Of a DNA stretch of 64,000 bases, positions 35,668-45,324 are shown one piece after another. Origin of the DNA: Marinomonas sp. MED121 (lineage in GTDB: Bacteria; Pseudomonadota; Gammaproteobacteria; Pseudomonadales; Marinomonadaceae); contig NZ_CH672429.1 in NCBI RefSeq assembly GCF_000153025.1, forward strand, positions 1,356,226 through 1,420,225. Reading direction: 5' to 3'. Below the pieces are notes generated by a model, which saw nothing but the letters and a program-made list of their open reading frames with translations, was not told where the DNA came from and ran no database searches. The position numbers were made by a program, and so were the translations under genes. Within the stretch, counting starts at the first letter, position 1; every line of letters begins with the position of its first letter.

Positions 35668-36147
35668 ATGCCTGATTCACAACAATTACATGATGTGCTT
35701 ATTAACTTACGCCGCGTAATTAGAGCAACTGATTTGCAGTCTAAGCGAGTTGTCAAAAAGTGTGGTCTAACCATACCGCAGATAATGGTGTTAAGTGCTA
35801 TCCATGAACTAGGCGATGTCACGGTAAAACGCATTTCTGACAATGTCTCCCTAAGCCAAGCAACAGTAACAACTATCCTAAACCGCTTAGAAGACAGGGT
35901 GTTAGTAGAGCGGGTTCGAGCGCAAAAAGACAAGCGCATCGTAAATGCGCGCCTTACAGAGGAAGGACGCACCATGCTGGACAATGCCCCACCACTTTTA
36001 AATGAGAAATTTATTGATCGTTTTGAAGACTTAGAAAGCTGGGAAAAAAACCAAATCCTTTCTACCCTACAAAGAATTGCTAGCATGATGGATGCAGAAA
36101 ATATCGACACAGCCCCACTAAGTGAAGTTTCAAGCGACACTTTTTAA
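35668..36147 (+). CDS. MarR family transcriptional regulator
   Basis: This 159-residue protein is a winged-helix MarR-type regulator, usually a dimer released from DNA by a ligand. GLTIPQIMVLSAIHELGDVTVKRISDNVSLSQATVTTILNRLEDRVLVERVRAQKDKRI is the winged-helix region. The wing RAQKDKRIVNARLTEEG is typical. Helices flank it on both sides for dimerisation. It lies directly upstream of the proXWV operon on the same strand but is separated by a strong terminator. It could control osmolyte uptake, but no operator was seen. Confidence 0.9.
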   Translation: MPDSQQLHDVLINLRRVIRATDLQSKRVVKKCGLTIPQIMVLSAIHELGDVTVKRISDNVSLSQATVTTILNRLEDRVLVERVRAQKDKRIVNARLTEEGRTMLDNAPPLLNEKFIDRFEDLESWEKNQILSTLQRIASMMDAENIDTAPLSEVSSDTF

Positions 36148-36173
36148 TAGCATTTCTCTTTTTTTAGTTCAAT

Positions 36174-36205
36174 AAAAAAGCCCTTATTTTTAAGGGCTTT
36201 TTTTA
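36174..36205 (+). terminator. Terminator after the MarR gene
   Basis: AAAAAAGCCCTTA (36174-36186) pairs with TAAGGGCTTTTTTT (from 36191) around a TTTT loop. It has the shape of a strong intrinsic terminator. Confidence 0.93.
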
Positions 36206-36368
36206 TTTGATCAAAACTTACCCAATCACGACTAACCTTTAACAAACAACGCCTTGCCCGTTTACTGAATTCATTTGCGCACTAATAATTAGAGATGTAA
36301 ACTATTCAATGTTTTGAACACTAATCATCTCCTTAAATAGAACAACTAAACAAGAAAGGTACCCCTCT

Positions 36369-37364
36369 ATGCATAAACAAACTTTTGTCGCTGGAGCTAT
36401 GGTCTTATTAAGTTCTGCTAGTTTTGCTGCTGATTCATGCGGTCAAGTAACCATTGCTGATATGAATTGGAATTCAGCATCCTTGATGGCCAATATTGAT
36501 AAATACATCCTCGAAGAAGGTTATGGTTGCGAAATCGAACTGATTCCTGGTGACACCATGCCAACAGGCGCGTCCATGATAGAAAAAGGCGAACCTGATG
36601 TAGCTCCTGAAATGTGGAGTAACGCTATGCGTGATGCACTACAAAAAGGTGTTGATGATAAACGTTTACGCTTTGCTGGTAGTTCATTATCCGATGGTGG
36701 CGAAGAAGGTTTTTGGGTACCTAAATACCTAGTCGAAATGGACAGCTCATTAGCAACCATTGATGGCATCCTGAAAAACCCTCAACTATTCAAACACCCT
36801 GAAGACGATAGCCTAGGCGCATTATACAGCTGCCCAGCTGGCTGGAACTGCCAAATCTCAACCCAAAACCTTTATGTTGCATTAGGCATGGAAGAAGCAG
36901 GCTTTGATATTATTGATCCTGGTTCTTCTGCTGGCTTATCTGGTTCGATTGCTCGTGCTTATGAGCGTGGACAAGGTTGGTTAGGCTATTACTGGGCACC
37001 AACGGCTGTACTAGGTAAGTACGAAATGGTGAAAGTGGACTTTGGTTCTGGCATCGATGAAGAGCACTTTACCACTTGTTTAACCCAAGAAGACTGTCTT
37101 GATCCTCGCCCTAGCATGTGGCCGCCTGCACCTGTAAAAACTATGACAACAGAAAGCTTTGCGACACGTGAACCTGCTGCATATGATTACTTCACTAAAC
37201 GTTCTTTTACCAACAACAAAATGAATGTTTTGTTAGCTTGGATGGAGTTCAACCAAGCTGATGGTGAGATTGCTGCTGAGTATTTCTTGAAGAACAATGA
37301 AGAAATGTGGACCAATTGGGTGTCTGCTGACGTTGCCGCAAAAATTAAAGCGTCTCTAAATTAA
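36369..37364 (+). CDS. proX: Glycine betaine/proline-betaine ABC transporter substrate-binding protein
   Basis: This periplasmic solute-binding protein of the OpuAC/ProX family collects compatible solutes. The 331 residues begin with a signal peptide (MHKQTFVAGAMVLLSSASFA, cleaved before ADSCG). Tryptophans suited to an aromatic betaine cage are spread through the body (MNWN, EMWSNAM, GFWVPKY, GWNC, GYYWAPTA, TNWV). Several Cys pairs (SCPAGWNC, TCLTQEDC, and Cys24 with the GYGCE Cys) suggest disulphides. It is the first gene of the operon and is followed by a perfect hairpin before proW, which probably raises its expression over the permease. Confidence 0.93.
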   Translation: MHKQTFVAGAMVLLSSASFAADSCGQVTIADMNWNSASLMANIDKYILEEGYGCEIELIPGDTMPTGASMIEKGEPDVAPEMWSNAMRDALQKGVDDKRLRFAGSSLSDGGEEGFWVPKYLVEMDSSLATIDGILKNPQLFKHPEDDSLGALYSCPAGWNCQISTQNLYVALGMEEAGFDIIDPGSSAGLSGSIARAYERGQGWLGYYWAPTAVLGKYEMVKVDFGSGIDEEHFTTCLTQEDCLDPRPSMWPPAPVKTMTTESFATREPAAYDYFTKRSFTNNKMNVLLAWMEFNQADGEIAAEYFLKNNEEMWTNWVSADVAAKIKASLN

Positions 37365-37387
37365 TACTTTCTCGGTACATTAGTTAT

Positions 37388-37420
37388 CCCCCTATCTAAT
37401 TTAAATTAGATAGGGGTTTT
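37388..37420 (+). terminator. Palindrome between proX and proW (attenuator or terminator)
   Basis: A perfect 14-bp inverted repeat (37389-37402 with 37403-37416) has no spacer, so the arms meet directly. It starts with CCCC and ends in GGGG-TTTT. It lies 24 bases after the proX stop and 43 before proW. It probably acts as a partial terminator and an mRNA stabiliser for proX. Confidence 0.8.
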
Positions 37421-37462
37421 CTTAAGATTTTTTGCAACACGAATAACGGGGTGACATTCACT

Positions 37463-38362
37463 ATGTCAGATACTTCTTGGTTAAGTAAGTTTCCACAACT
37501 AGAACGTGGCGATCTGATTGCCATACGAAAAACACTCGATGGCGCTTATAGGGAATTCTCTCGCAATTATGGCGACACAATTGAAAGCCTTTTTGATCCT
37601 TTACTAACATTTTTAATTTGGTTTGAAAAACTCCTTATTGCTTCTCCTTGGTGGCTTACCATTGGCGTGATTCTAGCTATCGTATACGGAGCGAGCCGCT
37701 CTTGGAAACTTTGCACCGGTGTTTTAGCATCCCTACTGGCAATTGGTATTTTGGGAATGTGGGATGACACCATGCGTACCCTGAGTATTATTACAGTCTG
37801 TACCTTACTCTCCATTGGCATAGGTATTCCTACAGGCATTCTGATGTCTCGCTCAAATAGAGCACAAGCTATCGTAACCCCCATACTTGATGTAATGCAG
37901 ACCATGCCTGCATTCGTTTATTTAATCCCTGTCGTTATGCTACTTGGGATAGGTAAAATCCCAGGCGTTATCGCAGTCATTATTTATGCGGTTCCACCTG
38001 TCATTCGCTTAACTAACTTAGGTATTCGCCTAGTAAACAAAGAAACATTAGAAGCCGCTACCGCCTTTGGTGCGACGGCAAAACAACGTTTATTCGGTAT
38101 TCAACTGCCTCTTGCCATGCCAACTATTATGGCAGGCATTAACCAAACAATTATGATGGCACTTGCCATGGTTGTGGTGGCATCTATGATAGGTGTAAAA
38201 GGTTTGGGGCAACCCGTTCTTAAGTCAATCACCAACCAGTATTTTACTTTAGGTCTTTTCAATGGTCTGGCAATTGTTGCCTTGGCAATCATATTTGACC
38301 GAGTATCTCAGACTTATGCAAAACGCACTCAAAAACACCTTGGAGGCATGAATAATGACTAG
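37463..38362 (+). CDS. proW: Glycine betaine/proline-betaine ABC transporter permease
   Basis: ProW is the inner-membrane permease of the betaine uptake system. The frame opens with GTG at 37451, but ATG 37463 with GGGGTG about nine bases upstream fits better. This gives 299 residues. Several membrane helices are visible, and the LEAATAFGATAKQRLFGIQLPLAMPTIMAGINQ segment contains the EAA loop that docks with the ATPase. GLGQPVLKSITNQYFTLGLFNGLAIVALAI completes the family pattern. It overlaps proV by eight bases. Gene order X-W-V is the reverse of the V-W-X order in E. coli. Confidence 0.94.
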   Translation: MSDTSWLSKFPQLERGDLIAIRKTLDGAYREFSRNYGDTIESLFDPLLTFLIWFEKLLIASPWWLTIGVILAIVYGASRSWKLCTGVLASLLAIGILGMWDDTMRTLSIITVCTLLSIGIGIPTGILMSRSNRAQAIVTPILDVMQTMPAFVYLIPVVMLLGIGKIPGVIAVIIYAVPPVIRLTNLGIRLVNKETLEAATAFGATAKQRLFGIQLPLAMPTIMAGINQTIMMALAMVVVASMIGVKGLGQPVLKSITNQYFTLGLFNGLAIVALAIIFDRVSQTYAKRTQKHLGGMNND

Positions 38363-39563
38363 TTTAAATAAGGCCTCTACTGATTTAGAAACCCTGATTG
38401 AGATTAGTGGTTTGTATCAGGTATTTGGCAACAAAGCCAAGTCTGTACTCCCTATGGTAAAAGCAGGTAAAAGCAAAGATGAAGTCCTTGCTGAAACAGG
38501 ACACACTGTTGGCTTAAGAGACATTAACCTAGATGTAAAACGAGGTGAGATTTTCGTTATCATGGGATTATCTGGTTCAGGTAAGTCCACCATGATTCGA
38601 CACTTTAACCGCCTGATTGACCCAACTGAAGGTCAAATCAAGGTTGAAGGTGAAGACATCATGCAATTATCTGACGAAGAACTGATTCAGTTTCGCCGTC
38701 ACAAGATGTCCATGGTATTTCAGCACTTTGGTTTAATGCCACACCGTACCGTGTTGGACAATGTTGCCTATGGTCTTGCTATACAAAATGTGGATAAAAA
38801 AGAACGTCTTGCAAGTGCGAATCAATGGCTAGAAACGGTTGGACTCGCAGGTTACGGAGATCAATATCCGGCTCAATTATCAGGGGGCCAACAACAAAGG
38901 GTTGGCCTGGCAAGAGCCTTGTGCACAAATGCGGAAATCCTGCTAATGGATGAAGCATTTTCAGCTCTTGACCCGCTAATTCGTAGTGAAATGCAAGATC
39001 AACTGATTGAGCTTCAAGCTAAATTGAAAAAAACCATCATCTTTATCACCCATGATTTAGATGAAGCGCTACGTATCGGTGATCGTATTGCTATCTTAAA
39101 AGATGGCATTCTTTCTCAAGTAGGTAAACCTGTTGATATTCTTCTTCATCCAGCTGATGACTATGTCGAAGCTTTTGTTAAAGACGTTAACCGAGCTCGT
39201 GCATTAAATACGCAAACTCTGATGCAAGATATAGGTAATATCTTAGGTTCTCAAAGTGTTGAATCTGCAATTCATTCATTGAATGAAAATCAACAGGAAT
39301 ATGGATTTGTTAGCAACCAAGATGGGTATCAAGGAGTCGTCACTCGCGTACAACTAGAACAAGTTGCTGCTAACGACAATGCCATGGATATTTGTTGTGA
39401 TGAACTATTGATTAAAGTTCCTAGCGTATCTCCTGATCAATCTTTGCAATCAGCCATTCCTGAAGCTTTAGGTCATAACTTTGCACTCCCTGTGACCTGT
39501 GAAGAAGGCAAGTTGGTTGGCAGTATTCCAAGATCAGAAATAGCTCAAGTGCTAGAGTCCTAA
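38355..39563 (+). CDS. proV: Glycine betaine/proline-betaine ABC transporter ATP-binding subunit
   Basis: ProV is the cytosolic ATPase that drives betaine import through ProW. The 402 residues contain Walker A GLSGSGKST, the Q-loop VFQHFGLMPHRTVLDNVAYG, signature LSGGQQQRVGLARAL, Walker B ILLMDEAFSALDP and the H-loop IFITHDLDEAL. An N-terminal extension and a C-terminal tandem CBS-like region (about 280-400) are usual and sense ionic strength. GGAGG precedes the ATG. It overlaps the end of proW by eight bases, implying coupling. Confidence 0.96.
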   Translation: MTSLNKASTDLETLIEISGLYQVFGNKAKSVLPMVKAGKSKDEVLAETGHTVGLRDINLDVKRGEIFVIMGLSGSGKSTMIRHFNRLIDPTEGQIKVEGEDIMQLSDEELIQFRRHKMSMVFQHFGLMPHRTVLDNVAYGLAIQNVDKKERLASANQWLETVGLAGYGDQYPAQLSGGQQQRVGLARALCTNAEILLMDEAFSALDPLIRSEMQDQLIELQAKLKKTIIFITHDLDEALRIGDRIAILKDGILSQVGKPVDILLHPADDYVEAFVKDVNRARALNTQTLMQDIGNILGSQSVESAIHSLNENQQEYGFVSNQDGYQGVVTRVQLEQVAANDNAMDICCDELLIKVPSVSPDQSLQSAIPEALGHNFALPVTCEEGKLVGSIPRSEIAQVLES

Positions 39564-39577
39564 TCTAGCCAAAGCCA

Positions 39578-39611
39578 GCTCAGGTTAGTAAGACACTAAC
39601 CTGAGCTTGAT
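39578..39611 (+). terminator. Terminator after proV
   Basis: A perfect 12-bp stem, GCTCAGGTTAGT (39578-39589) with ACTAACCTGAGC (39595-39606), surrounds a five-base loop and is followed by TTGATTT. Confidence 0.83.
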
Positions 39612-39764
39612 TTATCCAAACTATCCCTTCAAATATCAGCCTTTTCTTAAGAACTGAATACTAATTCTTCATCTAAACTTTAATTCGCTTATAATAATCT
39701 ATTAGAACAAGCAGTCACTCTCATACCGCATCTATTTTTAGGCCAGCATACACGAGGGAAAGTT

Positions 39765-41012
39765 ATGGATAATCCAGCATTAGAACCAAGACACAATTGG
39801 CGTGTGCTACTCCAATTAAGAGCCATTGCCATCATGGGGCAAGCGATTTGTGTTCTGATTATTTTTCTCTTTTTCGATACGGTTGAAAACACCGCATTAA
39901 TGGCGGCTATCATTGCTGTCTATGCCTTAATTAACGGCATTTTATGGGTTCAGCTTCGCAACCCAGAATTACCAGGTAACAAATCATATCTATTCCAAAT
40001 CCTGCTCGATATTGCTGAGCTCAGCGCCATATTTTATTTGAGTGGCGGCACGGATAACCCTTTCATTTTTTACTTCCTTGTTCCCTTAAGTATTTCGGCT
40101 GTTGTTTTGCCCTTAAGCCACGTTGTTTGTGTGGCGGTGAGTGCCATTATAGCTTTCAGTTTTTTGAGTGTTTACAACTTACCCTTACCAGAATTTACTG
40201 AAAAAAGTTTAAACCTAACCCTGTCACACTTTGCGCTTTGGTTTAATTTCGCCATGTGCTGTATTTTTATTACTGGCTTTATTACCCATATCGTAGGTTA
40301 TATGAGAAAGCAGCAAAGTTGGCTTTCAGATAGCCGTGAACATCTACTTCAAGACGAACAGATTTTGGCCATAGCAACCCATGCTGCAGGAACAGCCCAT
40401 GAGCTAGGAACGCCACTTAACAGTATGAAGTTAATTATTGAAGAGCTCCTATTAGATATAAAAGACAACGAAACAGCACATAAAGATGTTCAACAATTAA
40501 AAACTCAACTAGATAATTGCACGCAAATCCTGCGCAACTTGTCTGAAGAGGCGCGTATTAATGAACATTGGCATAATGACATTACTGACGCGACTCAATA
40601 TATGGAAAAAGTATTAGATAAATGGCGAATTTTAAGGCCTGATGTCAGCTTAAACTATCAAGTAAAAGCAGGAGCGTCCCCTTTTATTAAAGTAGATCCC
40701 ACTTTAGATCAGGCTTTTTTAAATTTATTAAACAATGCTGCTGATGCAAACCCAAATGCCATTGAAATTAAAGCAAAGTGGAATCTTGAAGAGTTCATTC
40801 TCACCATAAAAGATCACGGGGCTGGCATATCAAATCAGGTACTTGAAAGGCTGGGACAAAAGCTAACAACGACAAAAGATGGAATGGGGATCGGTTTCTT
40901 CCTATCCAATGCCTCTGTTGCAAGACGCGGCGGTACGGTTGCGCTATACCCAGTAGAAGAAGGTGGAACCCTAACTCGTATCACCATCCCTTTTGCCGAA
41001 AAACAAACCTAG
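39765..41012 (+). CDS. Redox-sensing sensor histidine kinase RegB/PrrB/RoxS type
   Basis: This 415-residue inner-membrane histidine kinase of the RegB/PrrB group phosphorylates RegA in response to the respiratory redox state. It has six or so hydrophobic helices (about 15-180). The quinone-binding motif GGTDNPF is at residues 94-100. The phosphoacceptor His212 lies in the RegB-type HAAGTAHELGTPL box. Cys252 (QLDNCTQILRNL) sits where RegB has its redox-active Cys. The ATPase domain has NNAADANP (N-box) and a GMGIGFFLS G-box. AGGGAAAG precedes the ATG. It forms an operon with the response regulator 21 bases downstream. Confidence 0.92.
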   Translation: MDNPALEPRHNWRVLLQLRAIAIMGQAICVLIIFLFFDTVENTALMAAIIAVYALINGILWVQLRNPELPGNKSYLFQILLDIAELSAIFYLSGGTDNPFIFYFLVPLSISAVVLPLSHVVCVAVSAIIAFSFLSVYNLPLPEFTEKSLNLTLSHFALWFNFAMCCIFITGFITHIVGYMRKQQSWLSDSREHLLQDEQILAIATHAAGTAHELGTPLNSMKLIIEELLLDIKDNETAHKDVQQLKTQLDNCTQILRNLSEEARINEHWHNDITDATQYMEKVLDKWRILRPDVSLNYQVKAGASPFIKVDPTLDQAFLNLLNNAADANPNAIEIKAKWNLEEFILTIKDHGAGISNQVLERLGQKLTTTKDGMGIGFFLSNASVARRGGTVALYPVEEGGTLTRITIPFAEKQT

Positions 41013-41033
41013 CAACGGAAAAAAATTACTACG

Positions 41034-41561
41034 ATGAATACTAAGCTGTTAATAATTGATGATGACGATGTACTCACTTCCACCCTTAAGCGGGCAATGG
41101 AAAGGCGAGGACTTCTTGTCTCTACAGCGATGAATGGCGCTGAAGCTTATGCTTTATTAGAAAAAGAAAGTTTTACCTACGCCACCCTTGATTTAAAACT
41201 AGAACACGAGTCTGGCCTTGGCATACTGACGCAACTTCTCAGTATTCAGCCAGACTTAAAAGTCGTGGTTCTAACGGGATATGCCAGTATCCCAACCACG
41301 GTCGAAGCTATTAAACGTGGCGCTCAAGACTATCTGTGCAAACCCGCCTCTGGTGATGATATTTATGCAGCCTTGCTTGGTAACAAAACTGAAGAAGTAA
41401 GTATCGCAACCAAACCTTTATCCGTTGACCGTATGGAGTGGGAGCACATTCACAGAGTAATGGCAGAAAATAATGGCAATATTTCAGCCACTGCAAGGGC
41501 GCTAGGTATGCATAGACGCACCTTACAGCGAAAACTCCAAAAACATCCAGCCACTCATTAA
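41034..41561 (+). CDS. Response regulator RegA/PrrA/RoxR type
   Basis: This 175-residue regulator receives phosphate from RegB on Asp53 (LDLKLEHESG). Asp9-11 form the acidic pocket, and Lys in CKPASGDD completes the site. The C-terminal Fis-type helix-turn-helix ENNGNISATARALGMHRRTLQRKLQK (about residues 145-170) is the conserved DNA-binding part of RegA proteins. It lies 21 bases downstream of the kinase gene. RegA homologues control respiration and carbon or nitrogen redox balance. Confidence 0.93.
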   Translation: MNTKLLIIDDDDVLTSTLKRAMERRGLLVSTAMNGAEAYALLEKESFTYATLDLKLEHESGLGILTQLLSIQPDLKVVVLTGYASIPTTVEAIKRGAQDYLCKPASGDDIYAALLGNKTEEVSIATKPLSVDRMEWEHIHRVMAENNGNISATARALGMHRRTLQRKLQKHPATH

Positions 41562-41959
41562 TAGGCGGCAAAAAGGTGACGCGAATAAGCCTTCCAATCC
41601 AGCGACTAGGTCAAATCACTTAACTTATGACAAAAAGCGCAACAGGAGCACAACTTAGTCTCGGTCTATTTAACCACAGCTTAAACTGCTGATGCGCTTG
41701 TTAATTAGAAAAGCCAAGATCTAATTTGCCCCAGGCTTTTCGCGCAACTTGCGCTACTCAATACTAGAGCAAGAAGGCGAACTTAACTGAATGATATTTG
41801 GATGACTCATGTCAATCTGATAAACTTGCGCCAAATTTACGACGATGATGGTTTGCTAGCTGTTTTTCTCCGAAAATATTGAATTTTTAGATGAAGCAGA
41901 CTAAAAACTGAACTAAAATCATCGGCCTTCCTTCCTAACTTAATCAGGATTCTGACTAA
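41562..41959. other. Intergenic region between RegA and the SulP permease
   Basis: In this 398-base gap an 8-bp inverted repeat (GAAAAGCC at 41708-41715 and GGCTTTTC at 41734-41741) with an 18-base loop may be a weak terminator or operator. A GCGCAACTTGCGC mini-dyad follows directly. No open frame was supported. The promoter of the permease is not obvious. Confidence 0.5.
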
Positions 41960-43498
41960 ATGTCTAAATCGAATATTAAGAACGATTTATTATCGGGTCT
42001 TACGGTTGCACTTGCCCTAGTTCCAGAGGCGGTTGCATTTGCTTTTGTTGCAGGTGTTGCTCCACTTGTTGGTCTATACGCTGCAGCGATCGTTGGTTTT
42101 ATTACGGCTGCATTTGGTGGTCGTCCAGGCATGATTTCTGGTGCCACAGGTGCACTGGCTGTTGTCATGGTAGCGCTAGTTGCAAATCATGGTGTTGAAT
42201 ACCTATTCGCAACAGTTGTCCTAATGGGGATCATTCAAGTACTTGCTGGGGTACTCCATTTAGGTAAGTTCATTCGAATCGTACCTTACCCAGTTATGCT
42301 AGGCTTTGTTAATGGTCTTGCCATTGTGATTTTCTTAGCACAATTAGGTCAGTTCAAAGTGCCAGATGCTGAAGGTGCGCTTGTCTGGATGCAAGGGTCA
42401 GAGCTATACATCATGTTAGGATTAGTCGCATTAACAATGGCGATTATTCACTTCCTACCTAAATTCACCACCGCAATTCCTTCCTCTTTAGCGGCGATAG
42501 TATTTGTTACCTTCTTATCGACCTTCCTAAACTTAGAAGCAAGAACCGTGGTTGATTTTGTCGCAACCATGACAGGTGATATCAATGCCTCTATTGCCGG
42601 TGGATTACCGAGCTTCTCTATTCCTATGGTGCCTTTCAGCTTTGAAACACTTGCTATCATAGCGCCTTACGCTTTTATTCTTGCAGCGATTGGTCTGATT
42701 GAGTCTCTGCTAACACTACGTCTGATTGATGAAATGACAGAAACCCGTGGCCGTGGTAACAAAGAATGTATTGCTCAAGGCTCTGCAAACATAGTGACAG
42801 GCTTCTTTGGAGGTATGGGCGGTTGTGCCATGATAGGCCAAAGCATGATTAACATTAACTCTGGTGGTCGTGGTCGACTATCGGGTATCAGTGCTGCTGT
42901 AGGCTTAATGTTGTTTATCTTATTTGGTGCCTTCCTAATTGAACAGATTCCTCTGGCAGCCCTTGTGGGTGTTATGTTCATGGTGGTTATTGGCACGTTT
43001 GAATGGTCTAGCTTTAGGATCATCAAAAAGATTCCAAAGCAAGATGCCTTCATTATTGTGCTTGTTTCTGCTGTTACCGTATTTACAGACCTTGCGATTG
43101 CCGTATTTGTTGGTGTTATCGTGGCGGCCCTTGTATTTGCTTGGGAACATGCAAAGCACATTCAAACCAAGTCTTATCTTGATGAGAATGGTTGGAAAGT
43201 ATACGAACTTGATGGTCCATTATTCTTTGGTTCAGTGAGCAACTTCATGGAGTTATTTGACCCTAAGAATGACCCGGATGATGTTGTCGTTGAGTTCTTA
43301 CGTTCTCGTGTAGCTGATCATTCGGGTTTAGAAGCCATCGACGCCTTGGCTGATAGATATGAAAAAGCAGGTAAACGATTACATATCAGGCACCTAAGCC
43401 GCGAATGCCAGCTTTTGTTGAAAAAAGCAGGCAACCTAGTAGAAGTTAACTACATAGAAGATCCAAGCTATGCCGTTGCTTCCGACAAACTAGGTTAA
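41960..43498 (+). CDS. SulP family anion transporter with STAS domain
   Basis: This 512-residue inner-membrane transporter belongs to the SulP family, which moves sulfate, bicarbonate or dicarboxylates, often with sodium or protons. The N-terminal [26 protein letters not shown] segment and the [17 protein letters not shown] motif are family hallmarks. About 10-12 helices follow, with [20 protein letters not shown] and [14 protein letters not shown] in the core. The C-terminal STAS domain (about 400-512) regulates transport. The substrate cannot be told. It is monocistronic and shares a strong terminator with dapB. Confidence 0.93.
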   Translation: MSKSNIKNDLLSGLTVALALVPEAVAFAFVAGVAPLVGLYAAAIVGFITAAFGGRPGMISGATGALAVVMVALVANHGVEYLFATVVLMGIIQVLAGVLHLGKFIRIVPYPVMLGFVNGLAIVIFLAQLGQFKVPDAEGALVWMQGSELYIMLGLVALTMAIIHFLPKFTTAIPSSLAAIVFVTFLSTFLNLEARTVVDFVATMTGDINASIAGGLPSFSIPMVPFSFETLAIIAPYAFILAAIGLIESLLTLRLIDEMTETRGRGNKECIAQGSANIVTGFFGGMGGCAMIGQSMININSGGRGRLSGISAAVGLMLFILFGAFLIEQIPLAALVGVMFMVVIGTFEWSSFRIIKKIPKQDAFIIVLVSAVTVFTDLAIAVFVGVIVAALVFAWEHAKHIQTKSYLDENGWKVYELDGPLFFGSVSNFMELFDPKNDPDDVVVEFLRSRVADHSGLEAIDALADRYEKAGKRLHIRHLSRECQLLLKKAGNLVEVNYIEDPSYAVASDKLG

Positions 43499-43523
43499 TC
43501 AAGGCAAGCAAATCGCAAAAACT

Positions 43524-43557
43524 AAAAAGGCCGTATTCATTGAATACGGCCTTTTTT
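43524..43557. terminator. Bidirectional terminator between SulP permease and dapB
   Basis: A run of A plus GGCCGTATTCA (43529-43539) pairs with TGAATACGGCC (43541-43551) and a T run. It is a near-perfect palindrome between convergent genes. Confidence 0.92.
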
Positions 43558-43592
43558 AATATTCTTTTTTCTTAAAAAGTAGCGCTACTCTG

Positions 43593-44414
<822 letters not shown>

Positions 44415-44515
44415 TTATGCCGCCAACAATAACAAAAACAGAATAAAATCTCAGCTATTTCCGACAGCAATTAGGATAAGATAAGGAGTATCTGTTTAAG
44501 CCATGGAAAGTAAAC

Positions 44516-45307
44516 ATGAAAGTCTTCTTGATCATTTTTATCAGTGTCATCTTAACTGCTTGTAGTCTAGGCAGCACAGCTTACAAACATTTTGATTATG
44601 TTGTTCTCTGGTATGCTGCTGATTATGTCCGTCTTGAAAAGAAACAAAAAGCGGCCTTATCTGCTGCGACAAACAGCTTTATTCAGTGGCATCGAGGCAG
44701 TGAGCTTCCTAAGTATCAAAGGCTTTTTAATGAGTTTAAACAAGATATCAAACAACAGACCATCTCCCCGACAAAAGCAGATTATTATCGCCAAGAAGTA
44801 AGACAGTTTTGGAAGAATATTCGAGATTATATCGAGCCGAATTTAGCTCCCCTTTTAGCAACGTTAAGTGATAAGCAGTATCAACAAATTACTAAGAACC
44901 TCACTCATCAGATTAATGAAAAGAGTTCGAATGCAAAAACGCTTAAAGAAAGACTAAGCAAGATGAAAGAGAGAACAGAAGATTGGTATGGATCACTCAA
45001 TGAAGAACAGGTTCAGATTCTTACCCAAATCAATACCAAACGCAGTGCTCAGAGGCCTCTCTGGCATGCAGAGAATCGCGCTTGGTTAAAGGCATTTAAA
45101 ACAGCAAGCATGCTCCCCCAAGAAGAAAGAACAGAATCAATCAAATCTATTTTGTTACAAACAATGGAACCTTCTACCAAGAATAACTATAGCGAAAAAG
45201 AAGATTGGTACCGTATTTGGCAATACGCAGATGAGCAACAGATAGCAGCAATACTTAAAAAACTATCAGAGTATGAAGAGATACTTGATGACATTTCTAA
45301 CCAATAG
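44516..45307 (+). CDS. DUF6279 family lipoprotein
   Basis: This 263-residue protein has a lipoprotein signal with lipobox ILTAC, so Cys16 should carry the lipid anchor. The remainder is helical and highly charged, and resembles the DUF6279 lipoproteins: HFDYVVLWYAADYVRLEKKQKAALSAA is the family-defining stretch, followed by LPKYQRLFNEFKQDI and AENRAWLKAFKTA. It probably sits in the periplasm, attached to the outer or inner membrane. Function is unknown. A 14-bp hairpin overlaps its last codons. Confidence 0.85.
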   Translation: MKVFLIIFISVILTACSLGSTAYKHFDYVVLWYAADYVRLEKKQKAALSAATNSFIQWHRGSELPKYQRLFNEFKQDIKQQTISPTKADYYRQEVRQFWKNIRDYIEPNLAPLLATLSDKQYQQITKNLTHQINEKSSNAKTLKERLSKMKERTEDWYGSLNEEQVQILTQINTKRSAQRPLWHAENRAWLKAFKTASMLPQEERTESIKSILLQTMEPSTKNNYSEKEDWYRIWQYADEQQIAAILKKLSEYEEILDDISNQ

Positions 45308-45320
45308 AAATGTCATCAAT
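45286..45320. terminator. Terminator hairpin overlapping the end of the DUF6279 lipoprotein gene
   Basis: A perfect 14-bp stem pairs 45286-45299 with 45305-45318 around a five-base ACCAA loop. The stop codon TAG (45305-45307) starts the right arm. It lies between convergent genes, and T runs are modest. Confidence 0.8.
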
Positions 45321-45324
45321 AAAG

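Noticed and set aside
35646-36140. Long minus-strand open frame of 164 codons opposite the MarR gene
   Set aside because: It is fully antisense to a clear winged-helix gene, has low-complexity Arg/Ser/Thr-rich composition and no ribosome site.
42775-43161. Long minus-strand open frame opposite the SulP permease gene
   Set aside because: It is a reading-frame shadow of a hydrophobic permease, rich in Thr/Pro and without a recognisable domain.
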